The notes beneath the pieces were generated by a model. The model was not told the origin of the DNA. It did not search any database and saw only the letters and a list, made by a program, of their open reading frames with translations. The translations under genes were made by a program, and so were the position numbers. From the NCBI GenBank assembly GCA_016705575.1, contig JADIXX010000006.1:372001-436000 (forward strand): DNA of 64,000 nt. The letters run 5' to 3'. Below, in pieces: positions 43,108 through 50,314 of this stretch (the stretch's first letter is position 1; the number at the start of each line of letters is the position of its first letter). This stretch comes from Candidatus Aalborgicola defluviihabitans (GTDB lineage: Bacteria; Pseudomonadota; Gammaproteobacteria; Burkholderiales; Burkholderiaceae_C).

Positions 43108-43175
43108 CCCCAGTTCGAGCGGACGCGATGTTAGTGCCACTGGCGCTGACAGGCGCCGCTCAACAAGTCGTTGAC
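43099..43175 (+). other. attC-like site 3
   Basis: GTCAAC (43099-43104) pairs with GTTGAC (43170-43175). GAGCGG-A-CGC (43117-43126) pairs with GCGCCGCTC (43153-43161), leaving one unpaired A, as expected for an extrahelical base. Cores are less canonical than in site 2. It overlaps the end of the HNH gene. Confidence 0.6.
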
Positions 43176-43261
43176 GCTGAAAACAAACCCAGATGCGTCA
43201 CTTTCCGCGATCAACGTCAAGCAAACGATTCCCACCCACACACCCCGCCACGCGCACCCCA

Positions 43262-43450
43262 AAGCGCCCGAGGCTGCGCTTCGTGCCACCCTTGGGCGTT
43301 GCCGAGCAGCGCAGCGGCTGGCGGATTCAGAGCTCAGATGTTTGAGCCCGCAGGGCGAGTTTCTGAGCCTCCCGCCGGACGCGAGCAGCGCAGGGTAGTC
43401 GCGCCAGCGACCAGCGTCGTAGGGTGGCACGGAGCGCGGCCTCGGGCGCG
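43262..43450 (+). repeat. GC-rich repeat, right flank of the cassette region
   Basis: TGAGCCCGCAGGGCGAGTTT (43343-43362) is identical to the minus strand at 41059-41040; the surrounding sequence has GCGCAGCGGCTGGCGGA before it and GCAGCGCAGGGTAGTCGCGC after it. From 43176 to 43532 there is no gene; short open frames here are repeat-derived. Confidence 0.6.
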
Positions 43451-43532
43451 GCCACGATAGCTCGCGGCAATGTCGGATAATCCGTTATTCTGATGAAAGC
43501 CCGCTTGGGCGATGCACTGGAGAGACGTACTT

Positions 43533-44405
43533 ATGAGCTGGCTAGAAAAACTACTTCCCCCAAAAATTCAGCAAACCGACCCCGCTGACCGTCGCAGCAT
43601 CCCCGAGGGACTGTGGATCAAGTGCCCCAGTTGCGAATCCGTGCTTTACAAGGCCGATCTGGAGCAAAACCAGAACGTGTGCCCCAACTGCAGCCACCAC
43701 CACCGCATCGGTGCCCGCGCACGGCTCAACGTGTTTCTGGACAACGAAGGTCGCTTCGAAATTGGCCAGGAAGTGCTACCCGTGGACCCTCTCAAGTTCA
43801 AAGACAGCCGCAAGTACCCCGAGCGCCTGAAAGAAGCGCTAGAGAACACCGGCGAAACCGACGCACTGGTGGTGATGGGCGGCGCGGTGCAAGGCATCAG
43901 CCTGGTTGCGGCCTGCTTTGAGTTTGACTTCATGGGTGGCAGCATGGGTTCTGTGGTGGGCGAGCGCTTTGTGCGTGGCGTGGAGACCGCCATCGAGCAA
44001 AAGGTGCCGTTCCTGTGCTTTACCGCAACCGGCGGTGCCCGCATGCAAGAGGGTTTGCTCTCGCTCATGCAAATGGCCAAAACGAATGCGGCACTCACCC
44101 GGCTGGCCAAGAAGGCCCTGCCTTACATCAGCGTGCTGACCGACCCCACCATGGGTGGCGTGAGCGCCGGTTTTGCCTTTTTGGGCGATGTGGTCATTGC
44201 CGAGCCCAAAGCGCTGATTGGCTTTGCCGGCCCGCGCGTGATCGAGTCTACGGTGCGGGTGACCTTGCCAGAGGGCTTTCAGCGTTCAGAATTTCTGCAA
44301 ACCAAAGGTGCTATCGATTTGATCTGCGACCGGCGCGAACTGCGCAAGACTGTGGCCAACACGCTGGCCATGTTGCAACGGCAACCGGCTGACGCAGTCA
44401 TTTAA
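43533..44405 (+). CDS. accD: Acetyl-CoA carboxylase carboxyltransferase subunit beta
   Basis: AccD with AccA transfers CO2 to acetyl-CoA for fatty acid synthesis. The 290-residue protein (ATG 43533, MSWLEKLLPPKIQQ) has the four-Cys zinc ribbon (CPSC, then CPNCSHHHRI, near residues 31-56), GGSMGSVVGERFVRGVE near residue 140, GGARMQEGLLSLMQMAKT near residue 168, and DPTMGGVSAGFAFLGDV near residue 205. It normally follows trpA directly; here the cassette region lies between them. Confidence 0.97.
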   Translation: MSWLEKLLPPKIQQTDPADRRSIPEGLWIKCPSCESVLYKADLEQNQNVCPNCSHHHRIGARARLNVFLDNEGRFEIGQEVLPVDPLKFKDSRKYPERLKEALENTGETDALVVMGGAVQGISLVAACFEFDFMGGSMGSVVGERFVRGVETAIEQKVPFLCFTATGGARMQEGLLSLMQMAKTNAALTRLAKKALPYISVLTDPTMGGVSAGFAFLGDVVIAEPKALIGFAGPRVIESTVRVTLPEGFQRSEFLQTKGAIDLICDRRELRKTVANTLAMLQRQPADAVI

Positions 44406-44412
44406 TCGGTTG

Positions 44413-44436
44413 GGGACAGCGCTAAAGGTCTGTCCC
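44413..44436. terminator. Hairpin between convergent accD and yggT
   Basis: GGGACAG (44413-44419) pairs with CTGTCCC (44430-44436). There is no clear T-run, so termination is uncertain, but the location between convergent genes fits. Confidence 0.4.
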
Positions 44437-44444
44437 GCAAGGTC

Positions 44445-45011
44445 TCACAAAGCCACCAACACCGCTGCCTGCACATTGCCCAGCACAATGCCGGCAATTT
44501 GCAGGAGCACCAGCAACACCAGTGGCGACAGGTCAATACCCCCGGTTAGCGGCACAACGCGCCGGATGGGTGCCAACAGCGGCATCACCAATCGCTCCAA
44601 AAAATCGGCCGCCATGGACTGGGTTTGCACCCACGACAGCACCGCGTAGATGATGACCAGCCCGGTCAAGCCCAAAATGGACATGCGCACCAGGCCAAAT
44701 GCAGCCAGAACCACCAGTGTCAGCAGGCTGCCGCCCATGCCGGCGATCGCCCACAAAATCACAAACTGCAGCAGTTGAATCAGGAATGCTGCCACCAAGC
44801 TGGCCGTGTCCACACGTCCGGCGGCTGGCAGCACCCGGCGCAAGGGCAATACCAGCCAGTCGGTCAGCGCAAATATAAATTTGGCCAGGGGATTGCCCGA
44901 GCGCGCGGACATGGGAATGCGCTGGTACTGCATATACAGCCGCAACAAACAGGTACCAGCAATCAGGCCAGCGGCCACTTCCAGTAAAAGCGAGATGATT
45001 TGGTAGAGCAT
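44445..45011 (-). CDS. YggT family membrane protein
   Basis: The 188-residue protein (ATG 45011) contains two YggT repeats, each a hydrophobic helix pair joined by the motif seen in MSARSGNPLAKFIFALTDWL and LPLRRVLPAAGRVD, repeated as MPLLAPIRRVVPLTGGIDLS. YggT proteins lie in the inner membrane and are linked to osmotic shock response and division in some bacteria. The open frame reaches upstream to 46082, but that part is the complement of lysS. Confidence 0.88.
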   Translation of the reverse strand: MLYQIISLLLEVAAGLIAGTCLLRLYMQYQRIPMSARSGNPLAKFIFALTDWLVLPLRRVLPAAGRVDTASLVAAFLIQLLQFVILWAIAGMGGSLLTLVVLAAFGLVRMSILGLTGLVIIYAVLSWVQTQSMAADFLERLVMPLLAPIRRVVPLTGGIDLSPLVLLVLLQIAGIVLGNVQAAVLVAL

Positions 45012-45134
45012 GGTGTCCAATCCAGTGAGCGCCAGCATCATAGCCGCAGCGCTGTGGCGACTAGAATCTAGGGCTCTGGCCGCCTTTTTTTGGCCCTCCC
45101 CAAACCGCAAGCAGACACCACCCCGCGCACTTCC

Positions 45135-46694
45135 ATGACTGACCACACAGCACCCGCCCCCCAGGACGAAAATCAACTCATTCTGGAACGCCGCGAAAAA
45201 CTCAAGGCCATTCGCCAGCAGCAGGCAGACGGCAAGGGCGTGGCATTTCCCAACGACTACAAGCCCAGCCACAAGGCCGAGGCCCTGTTTGCCGAATTTG
45301 AGACCAAGACCACCGAAGAGCTGGAGGCCCTGGGCGCCACTGCCAAGGTGGCCGGCCGCATGATGCTCAAGCGCGTCATGGGCAAGGCCAGTTTTTGCAC
45401 GCTGCAAGACGCATCGTTTGGCACGACCGGCGGGCGCATCCAGATTTATGTCAAGGGCGAGGACGTGGGAGCCGACCTGTACGCCGCATTCAAGCACTGG
45501 GACCTGGGCGACATCGTGGCCGCCGAAGGCCGGGTGTTCAAGACCAAGACCGGTGAGTTGTCTATCCACGCCACCAGCGTGCGGCTGTTGACCAAGAGCC
45601 TGCGCCCCATGCCGGACAAATTTCACGGTATGGCCGACCAAGAGACCAAATACCGCCAACGCTATGTCGATCTGATGACCGATGTGGAAGCCCGCAAGCG
45701 CTTTGTGGCGCGCAGCAAGGCCGTCAGCGCGCTGCGCGACTTTATGGTGGCGCACGACTTTTTGGAAGTCGAAACGCCCATGCTGCACCCCATTCCCGGC
45801 GGTGCCAATGCCAAGCCTTTCAAGACGCACCATAACGCGCTCGACCAAGAGATGTTCTTGCGCATTGCACCAGAGCTGTACCTCAAGCGCCTGATCGTCG
45901 GCGGCTTTGACCGGGTGTTCGAAATCAACCGCAGCTTCCGCAACGAAGGCATCTCGGTGCGCCACAACCCAGAGTTCTCCATGATGGAGTTCTACGCGGC
46001 GTATTGGAACTACCAAGACCTGATGGACTACACCGAAGCCCTGATCCGCGACGCCGCCCAACGCGCCACAGGCTCGCTGCAACTCACCTACGCTGGCAAG
46101 CCGGTAGACCTGAGCCAGCCATTTGAGCGTCTGACCATTGTGGAAGCCATCCGCAAATACACCGACGCGGGCGACAACGTGCTAGATGCCGTGTGGCTGA
46201 CCAACGCCGTCAAGAAGCTGGGCCTGACCGAAGCCAAGAACCGACTCGAAGGCCGCACGCTGGCCAGCCTGCAAGTGCTGTACTTTGAAGAAACGGTGGA
46301 AGAAAAGCTGTGGCAGCCCACCTTCATCATGGAGCACCCCACCGAGATCTCACCACTGGCCCGCGCCAACGACGACCGACCCGAAGTGACCGAGCGCTTT
46401 GAGCTCTACATCACCGGCCGCGAATTCGGCAATGGCTTTAGCGAGTTGAACGACGCCGAAGACCAGGCCGCTCGCTTCCAGGCCCAGGTCAACGCCAAAG
46501 ACAGCGGCGACGACGAGGCCATGCACTACGACGCCGACTTTGTGCGCGCACTCGAATACGGCATGCCCCCCACAGGAGGGTGCGGCGTGGGTATTGACCG
46601 TCTGATGATGCTGTTGACCGACAGCGCCAGCATCCGCGATGTGATTCTGTTTCCCGGCGCTGCGCCGAGAGGCTTAAGAGAAATCGGGCTCTAG
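45135..46694 (+). CDS. lysS: Lysyl-tRNA synthetase (class II)
   Basis: The 519-residue enzyme (ATG 45135, MTDHTAPAPQDENQLILERR) has an N-terminal OB-fold anticodon domain and the class II core. Motif 2 lies in FDRVFEINRSFRNEGISVRH near residue 256, with NPEFSMMEFYAAY beside it. Motif 3 is at the C-terminus (GGCGVGIDRLMMLLTDSASI). The TAG stop is contributed by the dispersed element at 46691-46735. Confidence 0.97.
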   Translation: MTDHTAPAPQDENQLILERREKLKAIRQQQADGKGVAFPNDYKPSHKAEALFAEFETKTTEELEALGATAKVAGRMMLKRVMGKASFCTLQDASFGTTGGRIQIYVKGEDVGADLYAAFKHWDLGDIVAAEGRVFKTKTGELSIHATSVRLLTKSLRPMPDKFHGMADQETKYRQRYVDLMTDVEARKRFVARSKAVSALRDFMVAHDFLEVETPMLHPIPGGANAKPFKTHHNALDQEMFLRIAPELYLKRLIVGGFDRVFEINRSFRNEGISVRHNPEFSMMEFYAAYWNYQDLMDYTEALIRDAAQRATGSLQLTYAGKPVDLSQPFERLTIVEAIRKYTDAGDNVLDAVWLTNAVKKLGLTEAKNRLEGRTLASLQVLYFEETVEEKLWQPTFIMEHPTEISPLARANDDRPEVTERFELYITGREFGNGFSELNDAEDQAARFQAQVNAKDSGDDEAMHYDADFVRALEYGMPPTGGCGVGIDRLMMLLTDSASIRDVILFPGAAPRGLREIGL

Positions 46695-46735
46695 CCCTCG
46701 TAAATACTACATAGACGGCTATGAAACCAATAGCA
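46691..46735 (-). repeat. Dispersed 46-bp element joining lysS and the YgjP-type gene
   Basis: CTAGCCCTCGTAAATACTAC and GGCTATGAAACCAATAGC form the reverse of the family consensus. The element contains the lysS stop codon (46692-46694) and the start codon of the next gene (46721). Confidence 0.85.
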
Positions 46736-47263
46736 TCATCTATTGAGAAGTTTCTACGCGGCTACCCGCCGGAGACGCTGACGCAGGTGCAGCAGATGCT
46801 GGACGAAGGCCGCATGGGACCTTGGCTACTGCAAAAGTACCCCGCCGCGCACGGCGTGCGCACCGACCGTGCGCTTTACGAGTACGTTCAGGCGCTCAAG
46901 ACCGAACACTTGCGCGGAGCCGATGCGGTGAACAAGGTGGCTTTCGACAGCAAGCTGCAAATCGTCCAGCACGCGCTGGGCACCCACGCCACGGTGTCGC
47001 GCGTGCAGGGCAGCAAGCTCAAGGCCAAACGCGAGATCCGCATTGCCTCGCTGTTCAAAGACTGCCCGCCCGAATTCTTGAAAATGATTGTGGTGCACGA
47101 ACTGGCCCACCTGCGCGAGCGCAACCACGACAAGGCCTTTTACAACCTCTGCACCTACATGGAGCCGGCTTACCACCAGTTGGAATTTGAGGTGCGCCTG
47201 TATTTGACACACCTGGATACGGTGGGCACCCGCTGCTGGGCAGCTGTCGACTGCACCGCATAG
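46721..47263 (+). CDS. YgjP/DUF45-type zinc metallopeptidase
   Basis: The 180-residue protein shows the zinc motif HELAHLRERNHDKAFYNLC near residue 126, with the third His in NHDKAF, typical of the YgjP family of SprT/M48-like metallopeptidases. Upstream is the family region IASLFKDCPPEFLKMIVV. Substrates are unknown. Its ATG is part of a dispersed element, so the first residues (MKPIASSI) derive from the repeat; a later internal start was not found to be better. Confidence 0.85.
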   Translation: MKPIASSIEKFLRGYPPETLTQVQQMLDEGRMGPWLLQKYPAAHGVRTDRALYEYVQALKTEHLRGADAVNKVAFDSKLQIVQHALGTHATVSRVQGSKLKAKREIRIASLFKDCPPEFLKMIVVHELAHLRERNHDKAFYNLCTYMEPAYHQLEFEVRLYLTHLDTVGTRCWAAVDCTA

Positions 47264-47450
47264 CACCTGCCGAAAAAACTTCAGGACTGCACTCGGTGAC
47301 GATGTCATGGTTGAGCAGGTTCATGCGGATGTCCATTGTGTTTTGCGGTGCATGCAGGGTGCACACCAAGGAGGTGTACCACACGCGCGCAAAGTGCCCC
47401 GTGTGCCAAGGTGTATTACACCGATGGCACTCGGGGACACTGCTAACGCA

Positions 47451-48314
47451 TTACCACTTCATATCGCCCTTGTTGACCTTGGCGCCAATGTCCAACGCCA
47501 TGGCCATGCCTGCGTCGGGGTACGCCTTTTGCAGGCTGGCGATTAGCTCAGTGCTGGTTTTGGTAGCGGCGGCGGCCTTCTCAAAGGCCTGCAAATACGT
47601 CTTGGTGTAGGCGATAGCGCTGGCATCCACCTTGGTGCCCGCATTCATGTGGCCGGGCACCACCACGACCGGGTTTAACGCTGCCATCTCGTCCAATTGC
47701 GCTACCCAGGCACCCCGCTCGGCCACCGTTTGTGTGTCTGCCGTCCACACGTGCAGGTTGCCGAACACGGCGATATTGCCGACGATGGCCTGGATCGACG
47801 GAATCCACGCATAAGGACGGTGGGCCAGCACACCTGTGGTGCCGCGGATCTCGATTTTTTCACCATCTACAGTCAATGTGTTGCTGGTCAGCGCCGTGGG
47901 CAACACCGGCGTCTTGGGCGCATTGGCACCCATCTTGGGGCTCCAGAAGGCGACTTTGCCAGCCAATTTCGCACTCAGTTTCTCCAGCACGGCGGGCGTG
48001 GTCACTACGTTGGCGTGCGGAAAAATCTCCTTCAGCACTTCGGCGCCAAAGTAGTAGTCAGGGTCGGCCTGGCTGACGTAGATGGTGGTCAGCTGCTTGC
48101 CGCTGTCCAGCACATTGGCAGCAATGCGCAGCGCGTCGGCACGGGTGAAGCCGGCGTCGATCACTACGGCCTCTTTCTCTCCGTAGACCAGTGTGGAGTT
48201 GACATTGAAGCTATTGCCATCGGCGTTGTAGACCTTCAATTGCAAGGGCTGACCCGCTTGTGCTTGGGTGAAGGCGATAGCCAAGGTTGCGGCGATGACG
48301 GTGGTGCGGAACAT
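47451..48314 (-). CDS. Exported metallo-beta-lactamase-fold protein with altered metal motif
   Basis: The 287-residue protein (ATG 48314) has a Sec signal (TTVIAATLAIAFTQAQAG) and the MBL-fold pattern LVYGEKEAVVIDAGFTRADA. Where active members have THxHxDH it reads SQADPDYYFGAEVL: two His are replaced by Gln and Asp, and the last His by Tyr. VVVPGHMNAGT keeps the later His. It may bind a different metal set or be inactive as a hydrolase. It is divergent from a LysR gene, which probably controls it. The gap downstream (47264-47450) shows only a small GGTGT/ACACC palindrome. Confidence 0.85.
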   Translation of the reverse strand: MFRTTVIAATLAIAFTQAQAGQPLQLKVYNADGNSFNVNSTLVYGEKEAVVIDAGFTRADALRIAANVLDSGKQLTTIYVSQADPDYYFGAEVLKEIFPHANVVTTPAVLEKLSAKLAGKVAFWSPKMGANAPKTPVLPTALTSNTLTVDGEKIEIRGTTGVLAHRPYAWIPSIQAIVGNIAVFGNLHVWTADTQTVAERGAWVAQLDEMAALNPVVVVPGHMNAGTKVDASAIAYTKTYLQAFEKAAAATKTSTELIASLQKAYPDAGMAMALDIGAKVNKGDMKW

Positions 48315-48444
48315 GGTTTGAACTCCAGAAAAAGGCTGTGGTTGGTATGCAAGAGTCTGCAGTTTAGTTTCGAAAAACGTACAAATAAACGGCATAGAAT
48401 GCGCATAACTGTTTCAATAATCGATCAAATATGGACCCATCTAC

Positions 48445-49335
48445 ATGGACCGTTTAACCGCCATGCAAGTTTTTGCCGAGGTTGCCACCAGCGGCAGCTT
48501 CAGCGCCACGGCCGATAAGCTCGATATGTCGCGTGCCATGGTGACGCGCTACGTGGCCGAGCTGGAGCAGTGGCTGGGCGCACGCCTGCTACAGCGCACC
48601 ACGCGCAGCGTCACGCTCACCGACGCGGGCGAAACCTGTCTGCGGCGCAGCCAGCAAATGCTGGCGCTGATGGAAAACGTGGAAGAAGAAACCACCACCA
48701 CGGGCGGCGAACTGCGCGGGCAATTGCGGTTGACCTGTGCCATGTCGTTTGGCTATGCGCAACTGGCCGCTGTGCTGGCCGACTTTTTGGCGCTGCACCC
48801 GCAGCTCAAGATCGACCTGAATGTGAGCGAAGGCGCGCTGAATCTGGTGGACGCCCGCATCGACCTGGCGATCCGCATCAGCGCAGAGCCAGACCCCATG
48901 TTGATAGCCCGACCGCTGGCGCGTTGCGATTCGCTGCTAGTCGCTTCCCCCGCGTATCTGGATAGCCATGGAACGCCACAAGCGCCGCAAGACCTGAAAC
49001 AACACCGCTGTCTGAGTCATGCCAATTTTGGCAAAAGCGTATGGCATTTGGGCCGCGGTGCGGAGTCCACGCAGGTCAGCGTAGTCAGCCGCTTCAGTGC
49101 AAATGACGCAACCGCACTGTTAAAAGCCGCAATGGCTGGCGGCGGCATTGCCATGTTGCCCACTTACTTGGTGAACCCGGTTGTAGCGACCGGCGAACTA
49201 AGCGCGGTATTGCCCGATTGGCAGGCGCCAGTGGTAACGATTTATGCGCTGTACCCGTCTCGCAGAAACCTGTCGCCGGCAGTGCGTGCGTTGTTGGACT
49301 ATTTGGTGCAGCGGTTTGAAACGCTGCCGTGGTGA
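48445..49335 (+). CDS. LysR family transcriptional regulator
   Basis: The 296-residue protein has the N-terminal helix-turn-helix (MDRLTAMQVFAEVATSGSFS, then ADKLDMSRAMVTRYVAELEQ) and the LysR substrate-binding domain with TCAMSFGYAQLAAVLADFLA. It resembles the large group that controls adjacent divergent genes. The 130-base gap to the MBL-fold gene is the likely operator region. The effector is unknown. Confidence 0.92.
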   Translation: MDRLTAMQVFAEVATSGSFSATADKLDMSRAMVTRYVAELEQWLGARLLQRTTRSVTLTDAGETCLRRSQQMLALMENVEEETTTTGGELRGQLRLTCAMSFGYAQLAAVLADFLALHPQLKIDLNVSEGALNLVDARIDLAIRISAEPDPMLIARPLARCDSLLVASPAYLDSHGTPQAPQDLKQHRCLSHANFGKSVWHLGRGAESTQVSVVSRFSANDATALLKAAMAGGGIAMLPTYLVNPVVATGELSAVLPDWQAPVVTIYALYPSRRNLSPAVRALLDYLVQRFETLPW

Positions 49336-49358
49336 ATCGCAATTGGTGCCTGTTTAGG

Positions 49359-49571
49359 CTAACCACCGCGCAATGGCTTCAGCAGTTCCGACAAACCGTT
49401 GTGGTCAATTTCATGCATCAAGGCCAGCAACCGCCCAATCTCGCCCTTGGGAAAGCCCGTGCGGGAAAACCAGTTGAGGTAATCGCCCGGCAGGTCGGCA
49501 ATCAAACGGCCCTGGTATTTGCCAAAAGGCATGGCACGGGTCACCAACAGAGAAAGGTCTTCAGCTTGCAT
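49359..49571 (-). CDS. DUF3820 family protein
   Basis: This 70-residue protein carries the DUF3820 (QSregVF) pattern: MPFGKYQGRLIADLPGDYLN followed by WFSRTGFPKGEIGRLLALMH. The family includes putative quorum-sensing-regulated factors, but its function is unsettled. It is convergent with the lysR gene, and a dispersed element lies just upstream. Confidence 0.85.
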   Translation of the reverse strand: MQAEDLSLLVTRAMPFGKYQGRLIADLPGDYLNWFSRTGFPKGEIGRLLALMHEIDHNGLSELLKPLRGG

Positions 49572-49591
49572 GCAGGTAGCATAACGTAATT

Positions 49592-49637
49592 TTGCTATTA
49601 TTTTGATAGCTACTCACGCACATCTTACGAGGGCTAT
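49592..49637 (+). repeat. Dispersed 46-bp element, intergenic
   Basis: TTGCTATTATTTTGATAGCT then CTTACGAGGGCTAT. It is close to the consensus and lies between the DUF3820 gene and the next plus-strand gene. Confidence 0.9.
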
Positions 49638-49681
49638 GTGCCACAATGGCATGCAACAAATGCCCCACCAAAGGATTCCCC

Positions 49682-49909
49682 ATGTCCCGTCCCCATGTTT
49701 GGGCCACCAAGGTTGCCGCGTTGATCCAAGGTGGCAATACGCAGGCCGCTTTGTCACAAATCAAAGTCGCACCTTCCGTCACCGATGTCGAGCAATTGCG
49801 CACGCTGCTGACACAAGCCAAGCTCTTGGCGCGCAACCCCGTGCTGGACTCCGCCACCCAAGACCAAATTTCTGCGCTCAAGGGCTCACGCCTGCACCGC
49901 TCGCCATGA
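49682..49909 (+). CDS. Small protein of unknown function upstream of the GG-CTERM protease
   Basis: ATG 49682 gives a 75-residue protein (MSRPHVWATKVAALIQGGNT...) that looks cytosolic and helical, with no signal. It overlaps the next gene by four bases (ATGA), so the two are probably co-translated. I do not recognise a family. Its link to the subtilase module rests only on position. Confidence 0.65.
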   Translation: MSRPHVWATKVAALIQGGNTQAALSQIKVAPSVTDVEQLRTLLTQAKLLARNPVLDSATQDQISALKGSRLHRSP

Positions 49910-50295
49910 GCAGCTGCGTACCACGTCTGCTGCTCTGCTGGGCCTGCGCATGGGGCCTGATGGCCTGCGCCCAGACTGTGTACCTACCGCCCCCGGGAGA
50001 CGCGCTGCCACCGCCCAATTTGCTCGCAGACAACACCCCTGCGGGCAAGAGCGCGCCTTTGCGCATCGTCCTGCATTTCAACCGCCCGGTATCTGGCACC
50101 GATGCCGCCTGGCTCAAGGCGCTGCAGACCCAAGCGCAGGTTCCCGTCCAATACATCTCTGCCGTGGCACCAGACACCCATGTCTACGCACTGCTATGGC
50201 CAGCCGATCAGGATACAGTGTCGCTGCTCAAGCGCCTGGCCGAACTGCCTGGCGTGGCCCAAGCCGAACTCGATACCCGCAACACGCGCCACTGA
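49906..50295 (+). CDS. Exported or lipoprotein-like protein upstream of the subtilase
   Basis: The 129-residue protein begins with a hydrophobic signal (CVPRLLLCWACAWGLMAC) whose end can be read as a lipobox LMAC. The mature part has a compact segment (LRIVLHFNRPVSGTDAAWLK ... LAELPGVAQAELD) that resembles the ferredoxin-like fold of subtilase propeptides/I9 inhibitors. The subtilase gene starts 19 bases later, so it may act on that protease in trans as inhibitor or folding helper; this is inference from fold pattern and position. Confidence 0.65.
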   Translation: MSSCVPRLLLCWACAWGLMACAQTVYLPPPGDALPPPNLLADNTPAGKSAPLRIVLHFNRPVSGTDAAWLKALQTQAQVPVQYISAVAPDTHVYALLWPADQDTVSLLKRLAELPGVAQAELDTRNTRH

Positions 50296-50314
50296 TGGCA
50301 GGGAGCCTTTGCCC

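Noticed and set aside
43128..43460. Short frames on both strands in the accD upstream gap
   Set aside because: They fall in the GC-rich repeat and have no ribosome binding site or family likeness.
45012..46082. Upstream extension of yggT on the minus strand
   Set aside because: It is the complement of lysS; the YggT family begins at the ATG at 45011.
47400..47430. GGTGT-ATT-ACACC palindrome downstream of the MBL gene
   Set aside because: Short, no T-run, not near a promoter; too little to assign as terminator or operator.
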